Assembly: GCF_040438645.1 (NCBI RefSeq) | Contig: NZ_CP159253.1 | Coordinates: 3,348,001-3,412,000, forward strand | Origin: Mesorhizobium sp. WSM2240 | GTDB lineage: Bacteria > Pseudomonadota > Alphaproteobacteria > Rhizobiales > Rhizobiaceae | Direction of reading: 5' to 3' | DNA: 64,000 nucleotides | Shown here: piece after piece, positions 26,435 through 35,273 of the stretch | Numbering within the stretch: position 1 is the first letter of the stretch | Layout: the number at the start of each line of letters is the position of its first letter | Made by a program: the position numbers and the translations under genes | The notes under the pieces: generated by a model | What the model was told of the DNA's origin: nothing | The model's input: the letters and a program-made list of their open reading frames with translations, nothing else | Databases searched by the model: none

Positions 26435-27637
26435 TTACTCCGCCGGCGCTTCCGCCGCCGTCCGGCGTCCGAGCGTCACCTGCGTCAGGCCGAAGGCGAT
26501 CACCGCACAGGCTGCGATGCCGATCACCATGGGCAGCGGAGAGCCGTCGAAGAAGACGCCGGCCACCGCCATGGCGACCGCGCCGGTGGCGAAATGCAGC
26601 GTTCCCATCAGCGCCGAGGCGGTGCCCGCGATCTCGCCATGGTCGTCCATCGCCAGCACCGAGGTCGACGGGATGACCAGGCCCAGAAAGCCGTAGCCGA
26701 CGAAGAGCAGCGGCGCCATCACGGCGAGTTGGTCCAACCCGGAGGCCATCACCGCGAGCAGGATGACCATCACGGTGGCGTAGCTTGAAACCGCCACGCG
26801 CACGACGCGTCTCAGCCCGAAACGCTCCGCAAGCATGCCCGTCATCTGCGACATCGCGAAGAAGGCGACCGCGTTGATCGAGAAGAACACGCTGTAGACC
26901 GAGGGCGACAGGCCGTAATGGTCGATCAGCACGAAGGACGAACTCGCCAGATAGACGAAGAAGCTCGATATGCCGAAGCCGCCGATTAAGGCCAGCCCGA
27001 GGAAGTTGCGGTCTCCCAAGAGGAATTTGTAGCCGGCCAGCGCACTGCCGAACGAACTTCCGACACGATGGCCGGCCGGACGCGTTTCCTTCAGGCCGAA
27101 CGCCAGAAGCGCAACTGCGATCAGCGCGGCGATGGTCACCGCCCAGAACACGGCGCGCCAGCCGAACCCCTCAATGATGAAGCTGCCGGTCAACGGCGCC
27201 AGGATGGGCGAGATCGAGAAGACCAGCATCAGGAGCGACATCAGCCGCGCCGCTTCCGTGCCGGTGTGGAGGTCGCGCACCACGGCACGCGGCACCACCA
27301 TGCCCGCGCAGGCGCCCAGGCCCTGGATGAACCGGAATGCGATCAGCCAGCCGATATCCGGCGCCAGCGCGGAGCCGATGCTGCCGGCGACGAACAGCGC
27401 CAAGCCGAAATAGAGCGGCGCCTTGCGGCCTACTATGTCGGAAATCGGCCCTACCACGATCTGGCCTAAACCCATGGAGAGAAAGAACACCAGAAGACTC
27501 ATCTGCACGGCGACGGTGCCGGCGGCAAGGTCCTGCCCGATGGTCGGCAGCGCGGGTAGATACATGTCGATGGCGAAGGGGCCGATGGCGGACAACAGGC
27601 CGAGAATGACCGCCGTGCGGAGGAAGTTCGTCGTCAT
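26435..27637 (-). CDS. MFS drug exporter, Bcr/CflA family
   Basis: The 400-residue, 12-helix proton-driven transporter has the family marks AIDMYLPALPTIGQDL after helix 1, GQIVVGPISDIVGRKAPLYFG (MFS motif A), FRFIQGLGACAGMVVPRAVVRDL, and SPILAPLTGSFI. Bcr/CflA members export bicyclomycin, chloramphenicol, sulfonamides or cysteine. It diverges from a TetR gene, with a palindromic operator between them, so induction by a TetR ligand is likely. Confidence 0.92.
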   Translation of the reverse strand: MTTNFLRTAVILGLLSAIGPFAIDMYLPALPTIGQDLAAGTVAVQMSLLVFFLSMGLGQIVVGPISDIVGRKAPLYFGLALFVAGSIGSALAPDIGWLIAFRFIQGLGACAGMVVPRAVVRDLHTGTEAARLMSLLMLVFSISPILAPLTGSFIIEGFGWRAVFWAVTIAALIAVALLAFGLKETRPAGHRVGSSFGSALAGYKFLLGDRNFLGLALIGGFGISSFFVYLASSSFVLIDHYGLSPSVYSVFFSINAVAFFAMSQMTGMLAERFGLRRVVRVAVSSYATVMVILLAVMASGLDQLAVMAPLLFVGYGFLGLVIPSTSVLAMDDHGEIAGTASALMGTLHFATGAVAMAVAGVFFDGSPLPMVIGIAACAVIAFGLTQVTLGRRTAAEAPAE

Positions 27638-27699
27638 GACTTGATTCTCTTGGCTCGAGTGATTGTTGGAGCCGCGCTTCGTCTAGGACGCGCGAAAGA

Positions 27700-27762
27700 C
27701 GCTCTAAAACTTTGAATCTGCGCATGATCCTTTCCGAAACCGATCCGGGATCATGCGCCAGA
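27700..27762. repeat. Rhizobial intergenic palindromic element, second copy
   Basis: GCGCATGATCC (27720-27730) and GGATCATGCGC (27748-27758) form a perfect 11-bp inverted repeat. The preceding GCTCTAAAACTTTGAATCTG matches, in reverse orientation, the tail of the element at 16361-16460. It lies in the gap between the MFS and TetR genes. Confidence 0.6.
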
Positions 27763-27851
27763 GCCGAGCGCCGGGGGCTGCCCTCGACCTTCCCTCGCGG
27801 ATCGGCCGGCTCCTCCAAACCACCCGCTCCCACAAGGAACTGTCCAGAAAA

Positions 27852-27869
27852 TTAGACAGTCTTGTCTAA
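27852..27869. promoter_or_regulatory. Candidate TetR operator between MFS and TetR genes
   Basis: TTAGACA-GTCT-TGTCTAA is a perfect 7-bp inverted repeat 27 nt before the TetR start and 214 nt before the divergent MFS start. Its size and position fit TetR autorepression; control of the MFS gene is inferred. Confidence 0.65.
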
Positions 27870-27896
27870 ATTGTCAATCACGACTATCTTCTTTTC

Positions 27897-28586
27897 ATGC
27901 CAGCACCTGACATGACGCTCCTCGAGCCGGCCGCCCAGCGCGGCCATATCGCCAAGCGCGTTTCGATCCTCGACGCGGCCGCCAACGTGTTTTGCCGCGA
28001 GGGCTATGGCGGCGCCAATATCGACATGATCGCCGCCGAGGCAGGCGTATCGCGGCAGACTGTCTACAATCACCACGGCGACAAGACCAATCTGTTCGTC
28101 GCCGTCGTCCGCGAGATCACCGAGCGCACCAATGCCGGCGTCTTCGCCACACTCGCCACCTTCCCGGACCAGCCGCGCGACCTCGAAGCCGACCTGATCG
28201 ACTTCGCCATGCGCCTGAACCGGAACTGCGTCTGCAATCGCGATGGTAAATTCTTGCGCAAGCTGATCCAGACCGAGGGCGAGCGCTATCCGGAACTGTT
28301 CGAAACGTGGCGCACCGACGGTCCGGGCAAGACCTGGGCAGCGCTTGCCGCCCGCTTCGCCCGCCTCGCCCATGCCGGTTTTCTCGAAATCGACGACCCG
28401 GACGTCGCAGCTCGCCAGTTCCTGGCGCTGGTCAACGCCGACCTGCAGACGTCCTTCATGCTGGGCATCACACCCTCGGAAGAGGAACTGCGCATTGCCG
28501 CCACCAACGCGGTGCGAACTTTCCTGCGCGCCTACGGCAAACCAGGCCGGCAGCGTACCGAAAACGCTCCCTCCCCGCCTGCCTGA
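27897..28586 (+). CDS. TetR/AcrR family transcriptional regulator
   Basis: The 229-residue protein has an HTH domain at about residues 18-65 (SILDAAANVFCREGYGGANI, then AGVSRQTVYNHHGDK). A helical effector domain contains KFLRKLIQTEGERYPELFE and a TetR_C_7-like C-terminal region. It probably represses itself and the divergent exporter. The first ATG is used; a second at 27912 is possible and neither has a clear Shine-Dalgarno. Confidence 0.88.
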   Translation: MPAPDMTLLEPAAQRGHIAKRVSILDAAANVFCREGYGGANIDMIAAEAGVSRQTVYNHHGDKTNLFVAVVREITERTNAGVFATLATFPDQPRDLEADLIDFAMRLNRNCVCNRDGKFLRKLIQTEGERYPELFETWRTDGPGKTWAALAARFARLAHAGFLEIDDPDVAARQFLALVNADLQTSFMLGITPSEEELRIAATNAVRTFLRAYGKPGRQRTENAPSPPA

Positions 28587-28714
28587 CAGCCGCATTGCGC
28601 TTATGCGGAGGCTTGCCGCGTTGGCAGGTCAGTGCGGTTGTTCTATATCCGGTTTACGGCGGCGCGAAGCTTGATTAGAGGTAGGGCTGACGATTCACCG
28701 GAACTGCTTACAAT

Positions 28715-29266
28715 ATGGCCGAGGACCACATCCGCTACGACATTCTTGCCCAGGAGGCATTGCGCGGGGTGATGCGCAAGGTCCTGGCGGAAGTCGCGCG
28801 CACCGGCCTCCCCGGCAGCCACCATTTCTTCATCACTTTCCTGACCGGAGCGCCCGGCGTACGCATCTCCAGCCGCCTGCGCGAGCGCTACCCGGAACAG
28901 ATGACGATTGTCGTGCAGTTCCAGTACTGGGACCTGAAGGTCTCCGAAACCGGCTTCGAAATCGGTCTGTCCTTCTCCGACGTTCCGGAAAAGCTGGAAA
29001 TCCCCTTCTCGGCCGTGCGCGGCTTCTATGATCCTTCCGTCAATTTCGAGCTCGAATTCGACGTCAAGTCCGAAGGTCCGGCGGAGATCGCCGACCAGGC
29101 GCTGCCGCCGAAGCCCGAAGCCGCGCCTGCCCCGGCAGCGGGCGGCAAGAAGGCAGAGCCGAAGAAAAAGCCGGCCGAAGCGGCGAAAGATGCGGCGGCA
29201 GCCGCTGAAGCCGGTTCGGCCAAGGGCGCCGAAGTCGTTTCGCTCGACGCTTTCCGCAAGAAATAG
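28715..29266 (+). CDS. sspB: SspB-family ClpXP adaptor
   Basis: The 183-residue protein carries the alphaproteobacterial SspB fold (residues about 5-120). It begins IRYDILAQEALRGVMRKVLAEV, with FFITFLTGAPGVRIS and YWDLKVSETGFEIGLSFS following. A long Ala/Lys/Pro/Glu-rich linker (about 125-175) leads to a C-terminal hydrophobic tail VVSLDAFRKK, which in the family docks on ClpX. SspB captures ssrA-tagged proteins for ClpXP; the permuted ssrA gene is 3 kb away. Two small genes follow closely. Confidence 0.9.
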   Translation: MAEDHIRYDILAQEALRGVMRKVLAEVARTGLPGSHHFFITFLTGAPGVRISSRLRERYPEQMTIVVQFQYWDLKVSETGFEIGLSFSDVPEKLEIPFSAVRGFYDPSVNFELEFDVKSEGPAEIADQALPPKPEAAPAPAAGGKKAEPKKKPAEAAKDAAAAAEAGSAKGAEVVSLDAFRKK

Positions 29267-29268
29267 CC

Positions 29269-29466
29269 ATGGCCGACATCGTCAGCCTCCGGCAGGCGCG
29301 CAAGCGGAAGGCGCGGGCCGACAAGGAGCACGCGGCCGAGCAGAATCGCGCGCTCCATGGCCGCAGCAAAACCGAGAAGGCTCGCGACACTGAGGCTGCA
29401 AGGAAATCCCATAGCTTTCTCGAAGGCCATCGCCGCGAACGCCCGGCCGGAGACAGCGACGCGTGA
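29269..29466 (+). CDS. DUF4169 family protein
   Basis: The 65-residue, highly charged protein begins MADIVSLRQARKRKARADKE, the DUF4169 signature, and continues as a Lys/Arg/Glu-rich helix. Function is unknown. It starts 2 nt after the sspB stop and overlaps the next gene by 4 nt (GTGA), which places it in an sspB operon. Confidence 0.8.
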   Translation: MADIVSLRQARKRKARADKEHAAEQNRALHGRSKTEKARDTEAARKSHSFLEGHRRERPAGDSDA

Positions 29467-29705
29467 ACCTGGTGCGCAAGCGTTCGGTTTCGATCCGGGG
29501 CCATCGCACCAGCTATTCGCTCGAACAGCCCTTCTTCGATGAACTCGTCGCCATCGCGGCCGGGCGGCAGATCGCGCTCGCCGCACTGATCGCCGAGATC
29601 GACGCATCGCGGCCGCGCGAGGCGAACCTGTCCTCGGCGCTTCGGCTGTTCGTGCTGGACGAGGTAAAACGCAAATCGGTCGAGGCGTTGATGTCGGCGA
29701 GATAA
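29463..29705 (+). CDS. Ribbon-helix-helix domain protein
   Basis: The 80-residue protein begins MNLVRKRSVSIRGHRTSYSL. An RHH_4-type fold follows: FFDELVAIAAGRQIALAALI, EIDASR and SSALRLFVLDEV. It probably binds DNA as a dimer. The start is a GTG overlapping the DUF4169 stop. Position behind sspB and DUF4169 is recurrent in Rhizobiales as far as I know, but the regulated target is unknown. Confidence 0.82.
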   Translation: MNLVRKRSVSIRGHRTSYSLEQPFFDELVAIAAGRQIALAALIAEIDASRPREANLSSALRLFVLDEVKRKSVEALMSAR

Positions 29706-29777
29706 ATCGAGCCAGCCGCCGCGACGGATTTCGCGGCGGCTGTAAGGACAACTGCCCGGCCGAAGCGCGGGCGTCTG

Positions 29778-30272
29778 TTACGATTTCACCTCGATGCGGC
29801 GCGTCTTGTCACGACCGGCAGGGTTCTTCGGCAATTCGACCGACAGAACGCCGTTCTTGAAATTCGCCTGAACCTTGTCGGCATCGACTTCTGCGTCCAG
29901 CGGGAGGGAACGCATGAACCGGCCGTAGCTGCGTTCGGCATAAGTCCGGCCGCCATTTTCTTCCTTGTGCTCCCGCCGCTTTTCACCGCTGATGATCAGG
30001 GAGTTGTCACGCAGGGTGACTTCGACATCCTTCTGCTCGAGCCCCGGCAGTTCGGCGGTCACTTTATAGGCCTTGTCGGTCTCCTCGACATCGACGCTCG
30101 GCCATACACCGCCGCTATCCTGCTCGGGTGCGAGGCCGCGGGTGCTATCGAACGGCGTCAGAAAATCGTCGAACAGCCGATCGATCTGCTGGCGGAAAGA
30201 GGTGAATGGATCGCGCGCGAAAGGAGCGATTCCGCGGGACCGCGTCCAAGGCGCAAGGTCACGATTTGGCAT
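29778..30272 (-). CDS. Hsp20/alpha-crystallin family small heat shock protein
   Basis: The 164-residue holdase has an alpha-crystallin domain (about 60-160) with GVWPSVDVEETDKAYKVTAE, LPGLEQKDVEVTL and SLIISGEKRREHKEENG. The phrase FKNGVLSVELPKNP is its C-terminal signature. The N-terminal region includes FTSFRQQIDRLFDDFLTPF. It binds unfolding proteins in oligomers without ATP. The ATG at 30272 has AAGGAGAAAAGT upstream. A perfect EcfG promoter lies 65 nt upstream and a GTCGCCG/CGGCGAC hairpin sits in the predicted leader (30305-30329). Confidence 0.92.
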   Translation of the reverse strand: MPNRDLAPWTRSRGIAPFARDPFTSFRQQIDRLFDDFLTPFDSTRGLAPEQDSGGVWPSVDVEETDKAYKVTAELPGLEQKDVEVTLRDNSLIISGEKRREHKEENGGRTYAERSYGRFMRSLPLDAEVDADKVQANFKNGVLSVELPKNPAGRDKTRRIEVKS

Positions 30273-30336
30273 GACTTTTCTCCTTGTCTTTTTGGGTTGG
30301 ACGGGTCGCCGCCCTGGTGGTTCGGCGACGCAATTT

Positions 30337-30361
30337 AACGTTTTTGTTCGACTGATGTTCC
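30337..30361 (-). promoter_or_regulatory. Sigma-EcfG promoter of hsp20
   Basis: On the minus strand GGAAC (30361-30357), 16 nt and CGTT (30340-30337) match the EcfG consensus exactly. The predicted transcript would begin near 30330 and have a leader of roughly 60 nt. Confidence 0.7.
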
Positions 30362-30409
30362 GCAAAAACGGCAGGAAAGCCGGCGTGCAAAAGGCGGGCG
30401 ATGGGAGTT

Positions 30410-33400
30410 CTATTCCGCGTTCTGCAGCGACCTGATGAAGCTCTCGATCGTATTCGGCGCGGGCCTTTTCGGCTCAGGCGGAATTATTGCCGCCGGACCG
30501 TCGGCTCTTGGCTCCGGCAACGGCGTACGCTCGATCTCCGCAGGCGGTGGCGTCACTGCCTCGCGACGCGCTTTTTCATCCGCTGCCCGTTTCGCCGCCT
30601 GTTCCGCCCTTTCCTCGGCCTCGGCTTTCAGCCGCGCTTCTTCCTCGGCGCGCGCTCTGGCTTCAGCTTCGAGCCTGGCCCTTTCCTCGGCCTCGGCTTT
30701 CAGCCGCGCCTCTTCCTCGGCGCGCGCTTTGGCTTCGGCTTCGAGCCTGGCCTTTTCCTCGGCCTCGGCTTTCAGCCGCGCTTCTTCCTCGGCCCTTGCC
30801 GCCTCGGTCAGAGCGCGCAGGCGTGCTTCCTCCGCAATCCGCGCCTGTTCGGCCGCGCGCTCGCGCTCTGCCTGCAGCGCAGCAAAGTAGCGCACCTCGC
30901 GCCGCAGCCTCTGCTTTTCCAGAAGCTCTGCCTGCATTGCTTCCACCCGCGCCTGCTCCCGTTCCAGCGCCCGCTGCGTCAGGAATTGAGCCAGCGGCTC
31001 GCTGTCGAAAACGCGCTCCGCCTCGCCTGGCCTGCCTTGCAGGTGAAACCGCAGCAACGGCTCGGAACCGGCCAAGGCTTCGTCGCCGGGTTTGTAGGCG
31101 ATCGTGCCCTCCACCGCGACTTCCCTTGTGTTGAGGTCGGCGCGGATATCCGCCGTCACCGCCGCGTCTTGGTTTTCGAGGCTGACCGGCGGCGCCCGGA
31201 GCACACCTCCGGCGACGGTGAAGGCGATCTCCGCCCCTTCCGCCGAAAAGCTGCCGCCGGCCGCGATCTCCGGCGCGAAGCCTGCCGTCTGCGCCGCGTC
31301 TATGTCGCGGCCGATCGCGTCTGCCCTGGCGATGAAAGCCGGGAACGCCTGGCTGTTGAGCCCGGCGATGGTCAGGTCCTTGAGCGCGGCGGTGCCTGAG
31401 CCCGACAGCGCCGCAACCATGCCGCCGACCGACTTGCCACTTGCCGAAAGCGCGGCCGAGAAGTCGCCGGCTCCCGAAAGCCCGACGCCCGGCAGCGCCG
31501 TTTCGAGATCGGCGCCGGTGAGCGACAACTGGCCTGAAAACAGCCCGGTGCCGCCATTGTTCTTGAGTTCGAGCAGGCCTGCGAGATCGCCGCCGAACAG
31601 CTTTCCCTGCAGGTCCGATACCCGCATGCCTTCCGCGTCGAGCCGGAAGGCCATCGTCGCATCATAGGCGCTGGCCGCCGCGCCCGCCGAAAGCGTTCCG
31701 GCGGATATGTCCATTTCGGCGGTGAACGGCGCCGCCGATTTCGGCTGGAAGGGCACGGATGGCCATCCGCCTTCCGCCGCGGGCGCCATCGAGTTTTCGC
31801 CGAGCAGCATCGCCGCCACCGGTTCGAGGTCGAGTGCGTCGAGCGCCAGCGCGCCGGTCAGGTGCGGCGCCCCCTCGCGGATCTCGGCGTTGACGTCGCC
31901 CGACACCGCGTTTTCGTTCACCGTGCCGTTGAGGCCGGCAAGCACCAGCAGGCCATCGGCATAGTCGGCTTCAGCCGCGAGCGCGACCGGCATGCCCAGT
32001 CCCATTCCGGGCAGCGACACGCCGCCGGTCATCAGCCATGGCTCCAGATCCGCGCTTTCGAGTTGGGACTTGCCCTTCGCAGCCAATCCCTGATCGCCGA
32101 AGCTGGACGTGCCTTCAAAACTGGCGAGAAAATCGTCCCCCGAAAGCGCGAACGCCGTTTCCATGCCCTCGGCTGGTTCGCCCTTGGCCGAAAGCGTCAT
32201 TTCGCCCGGCCCTACCGCGCCCAGCGGCAGCACCGGCAGGCCCGCTAGCGCCATCAGCGACGTCGCATCATCGTTGCGCGCGGAAAGCGACAGCGACATT
32301 TCACCCTCGCCAATCGCTCCGGCCTTGGCCGAGCCAGACAGCGCCGCCGAAATCGCCGATCCGCCGGCGTCGCCCTGTAGGCTGAGCGCCAGGCCCGTCG
32401 TGCGATTATCGTTGGCTGCGGCGCTGGCGATCAGGTCGATGCGGGTGTCGGCCAGCAAGCCGGAATAGGCAGCCGCGCGCCTGTCCAGCCCCGCGAGCAG
32501 CGGGTTGTCCGGGTGGCGCGCCGCCGCCAGCGAAACCAGCGGCGCCAAGTCGACAGCCACCACCGAGGCGTCGAGATTGCCTGTGGGGTTCTCGGGAAAA
32601 CCCTTGATGGTCCCGGTCGCGCTGACCGACGCGCCGGCAAGCCCCCCGATCGCCAGCCGGTCTATCTCCAGCACGCCGCTGCGCAGCCGCAGCGCGGTGT
32701 CGACGGTCTCCGCCGTCAGCCCGCCGGCGCTCACTGGTCCTGCCGTGATCTGGAAATCGAGATCGCGGTCGGCGAAGCGGTTGGCCCCCTCGTCGCTGAC
32801 GAACAGCGACGCGAACGCCGTCAGCCCGTCCACATCGAGCGCCTCGCCGTCGAGCTTGAGCAATACCGAAGGCCGCAGGTCAGCCGGCTGGCGGCTGTCG
32901 ATGGCTCCGTGGAAGACCGCATCGCCGAGCACCAGCTCCAGATCGCTGAAAAGCTGGCGCTGCTTCGTCATCTCCACTTCGGCCTTGAACCCTGCCGCAG
33001 GCAGCCGCCGGATCGCGTCGTCCACGTCCTTTGCCACCCAAGCCGCGAAGCCCGAAGGCTGGTTGATGGCGAGCAGCAGCGATCCGTCGAAGCCGAATTC
33101 TCCTTCGGTGCGCAAAAACCCATCGGCTTCCAGCGTCGTGCGTCCCGGCAGCGTCGCGCCGAGCGAATTCAGGTTCCAGCCGCCGTCGGCCGGCTCGGCG
33201 GAAAGGCGCACATTGCGGATTGTCGTGTCGCCGACCACGACCGCCGGCAGGTTGACCTTGACCGCACCCGGTATCGCCGGCCTCGGCAGGCCGGTCAGCG
33301 CCGTCTCCAGTGCCGCGATTCGCTGCGACAGCGACAGTTTCGCGCCCTCCTCCGCCCCGACCGCCTCGTCGAAGCGAACCTGTGCGCCGCTGGTCTCCAC

Positions 33401-34351
33401 CAGGAAGCGCGGCTCAGCGCCGATCTCCACGAAGGCCGTCCCATCGGCCGTATAGGGATTGTCCAGCGGACCGGTCTCGAACCGGAATTCGTCTATGCCG
33501 AGCCGCTCGTGGTCCAAGGTGAATCGTCCGTTGATCCGGTATCCGGGATCGTCCTCCAGCGCACCGACCTTCACCGGCTGGCCGTCGCTGCCGCGCAGGC
33601 TCTCGGCCTCGCGTTTGCCGCCCGCGATCTTGAACACGCCGGTATAGACCGCCGCGCCTTCCTCTATGCGGACATTCCCATCGGTTTCTATAGCGATTCC
33701 ATATTGTTGCGGCTCAGCCTTGATTCTAAGCCGCATCTGGCCGGCATCGTCGGCGACACCGGTCGAGACAGCCAGCGCGACCGGCATGCCGTCCATTCTC
33801 ACCGTGCCGTCGGCCCGCCACGGACCGGCAAACGAACGCGCAGAAATTTCAGCGTTGATTTCCGACAGCGCATGCGTCCGACCGCTCGCCGCATGCCGCA
33901 CTATCACCTGGCCATCGGTGACGGTCAGCCTTTCGAGCGATATCTGACTCGCCTTGAACGGCGTCGATGGCCGCACCGTCCAGTCGACGGTTCCATCGGC
34001 GGCCACGTCGACCGTCGCCTTCGGCCGCACCATGCGCATGTCGAAGATCAGGAACTCGCCGCGCAGGAACGGCGCCAGTTCGGCATCCATCGAAAATGTC
34101 TCGATGGTCATGGCCGGCGCGGCTGACGATCCACCGCCCACCGAAACGTCCGAGAACGTCACCGACGGAAACGGCAGCAGCCGCGCACTCGCGTCCCCCT
34201 CCACCGTCACCTTGCGGCCGAGGATGGCGCTAGCCTCGCGCTCGAAATCGGCGCGGTAGGATGTCCAGTCGACGAAATACGGCCCGACCAGCGCCGCCGT
34301 CAGCACCACTACGATCAATCCGCCGATAATGACAAAAAGCCGCGCCAGAAT
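30410..34351 (-). CDS. Large AsmA-family protein with TolA-like C-terminal repeats
   Basis: The protein of about 1313 residues begins with one membrane helix (LARLFVIIGGLIVVVLTAAL) and the AsmA start GPYFVDWTSYRADFE. It continues with many beta-rich repeats of AsmA/AsmA2 type (for example LTVTDGQVIVRH and SGSGTAALKDLTIAGLNSQA). AsmA-like proteins are thought to bridge inner and outer membranes and carry phospholipids. The last 190 residues form a charged helix with three 24-residue repeats and a Pro-rich end. No ATG fits the start: an ATT at 34351 follows GAGGAACTG, where relatives have ATG. A TTG at 34318 would cut the membrane helix in half. Confidence 0.85.
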   Translation of the reverse strand: MLARLFVIIGGLIVVVLTAALVGPYFVDWTSYRADFEREASAILGRKVTVEGDASARLLPFPSVTFSDVSVGGGSSAAPAMTIETFSMDAELAPFLRGEFLIFDMRMVRPKATVDVAADGTVDWTVRPSTPFKASQISLERLTVTDGQVIVRHAASGRTHALSEINAEISARSFAGPWRADGTVRMDGMPVALAVSTGVADDAGQMRLRIKAEPQQYGIAIETDGNVRIEEGAAVYTGVFKIAGGKREAESLRGSDGQPVKVGALEDDPGYRINGRFTLDHERLGIDEFRFETGPLDNPYTADGTAFVEIGAEPRFLVETSGAQVRFDEAVGAEEGAKLSLSQRIAALETALTGLPRPAIPGAVKVNLPAVVVGDTTIRNVRLSAEPADGGWNLNSLGATLPGRTTLEADGFLRTEGEFGFDGSLLLAINQPSGFAAWVAKDVDDAIRRLPAAGFKAEVEMTKQRQLFSDLELVLGDAVFHGAIDSRQPADLRPSVLLKLDGEALDVDGLTAFASLFVSDEGANRFADRDLDFQITAGPVSAGGLTAETVDTALRLRSGVLEIDRLAIGGLAGASVSATGTIKGFPENPTGNLDASVVAVDLAPLVSLAAARHPDNPLLAGLDRRAAAYSGLLADTRIDLIASAAANDNRTTGLALSLQGDAGGSAISAALSGSAKAGAIGEGEMSLSLSARNDDATSLMALAGLPVLPLGAVGPGEMTLSAKGEPAEGMETAFALSGDDFLASFEGTSSFGDQGLAAKGKSQLESADLEPWLMTGGVSLPGMGLGMPVALAAEADYADGLLVLAGLNGTVNENAVSGDVNAEIREGAPHLTGALALDALDLEPVAAMLLGENSMAPAAEGGWPSVPFQPKSAAPFTAEMDISAGTLSAGAAASAYDATMAFRLDAEGMRVSDLQGKLFGGDLAGLLELKNNGGTGLFSGQLSLTGADLETALPGVGLSGAGDFSAALSASGKSVGGMVAALSGSGTAALKDLTIAGLNSQAFPAFIARADAIGRDIDAAQTAGFAPEIAAGGSFSAEGAEIAFTVAGGVLRAPPVSLENQDAAVTADIRADLNTREVAVEGTIAYKPGDEALAGSEPLLRFHLQGRPGEAERVFDSEPLAQFLTQRALEREQARVEAMQAELLEKQRLRREVRYFAALQAERERAAEQARIAEEARLRALTEAARAEEEARLKAEAEEKARLEAEAKARAEEEARLKAEAEERARLEAEARARAEEEARLKAEAEERAEQAAKRAADEKARREAVTPPPAEIERTPLPEPRADGPAAIIPPEPKRPAPNTIESFIRSLQNAE
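30584..30799 (-). repeat. Three tandem 72-bp repeats inside the AsmA gene
   Basis: Three 24-codon units encode ARAEEEARLKAEAEEKARLE plus four further residues, with slight drift in the last unit. They form a continuous charged alpha-helix like the TolA or IgA-protease linker type. Unit borders are approximate. Confidence 0.8.
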
Positions 34352-34569
34352 CAGTTCCTCACGATGGATTGGAAACGGGTTTGCACTCTACCGTCATCAG
34401 TCCTGGCATAAAGTGGCAATTTTGCCGAAGAGTTCCGATACGTGTCCGCTGGGGCTTCGGCTCGCAGCCCAAGCGGACAGTGCAGCAGCCCAGGGATCGG
34501 TCAGGTGCCATTGTCCGCTCGCTGGTCGCCCATGCTAAGCTGAGACGCCGCTCATGCACGGAGGAAGCA

Positions 34570-35148
34570 ATGGCAGAAAGCTTGGAAAATGGCGGCGGAC
34601 GCGCAAACCGTTGGAGGATAGCCGGCTGGAGCGCCGCGGCGCTCGTCCTGCTGCTGCCCTTTGTTGCGATGCAGTTCACCGATGAAGTGGTCTGGGACAG
34701 GACCGATTTCATTATCTTCGGCGCCATGATGGTCGCCGCTGGCGGCAGCTTCGAGCTGGCAGCAAGGATGACGGGCAATAGCGCGTACCGCGCCGCCGTC
34801 GGCGTCGCGGTCGCCGCAGCATTCCTCCTCGTCTGGATGAACCTCGCCGTCGGCATTATCGGAAATGAAGACAACCCCGCCAACCTGATGTACGGTGGAG
34901 TGCTCGCTGTCGGGATCATCGGCGCCGTCGTCGTGCGTTTCCAGCCGCATGGAATGGCGCGCGCGTTGGTCGCGACAGCGTTAGCTCAGGCGTTGGTCGC
35001 CGTGATCGCCCTGATTGCTGGCGAGCACCAGTCGCCGGTTAGCTCCGTGACGGAGATCCTTGGGCTGAATGGGTTCTTCGTCGCGCTGTGGCTCGGATCG
35101 GCCTGGCTGTTTCGGAAAGCGGCGCGGGAGCAAACTCCCTCCGATTGA
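34570..35148 (+). CDS. Unknown multi-pass membrane protein
   Basis: The 192-residue protein has about six hydrophobic helices, including AALVLLLPFVAMQFTDEVVW, IIFGAMMVAAGGSFELAARM and ALVATALAQALVAVIALIAG. I recognise no family beyond a general resemblance to uncharacterised alphaproteobacterial membrane proteins. GGAGGAAGC precedes the ATG at 34570. It stands alone between the divergent AsmA gene and the DUF1326 gene. Confidence 0.7.
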   Translation: MAESLENGGGRANRWRIAGWSAAALVLLLPFVAMQFTDEVVWDRTDFIIFGAMMVAAGGSFELAARMTGNSAYRAAVGVAVAAAFLLVWMNLAVGIIGNEDNPANLMYGGVLAVGIIGAVVVRFQPHGMARALVATALAQALVAVIALIAGEHQSPVSSVTEILGLNGFFVALWLGSAWLFRKAAREQTPSD

Positions 35149-35273
35149 CCGATAACGTCCACCCATAGCCGAAATTCAAACCGAAACACTATCGGTTCCC
35201 GGTCGATATTCATGGGCGCCCTTTCGTGCTATTCTTTCGGGTCCGGTTTTTCGATCGGTCAAGGGAGGAAATC

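Noticed and set aside
32513..34126. Plus-strand frame of 537 codons opposite the AsmA gene
   Set aside because: Reverse-frame artefact with no recognisable motif; the minus strand has the coherent AsmA protein.
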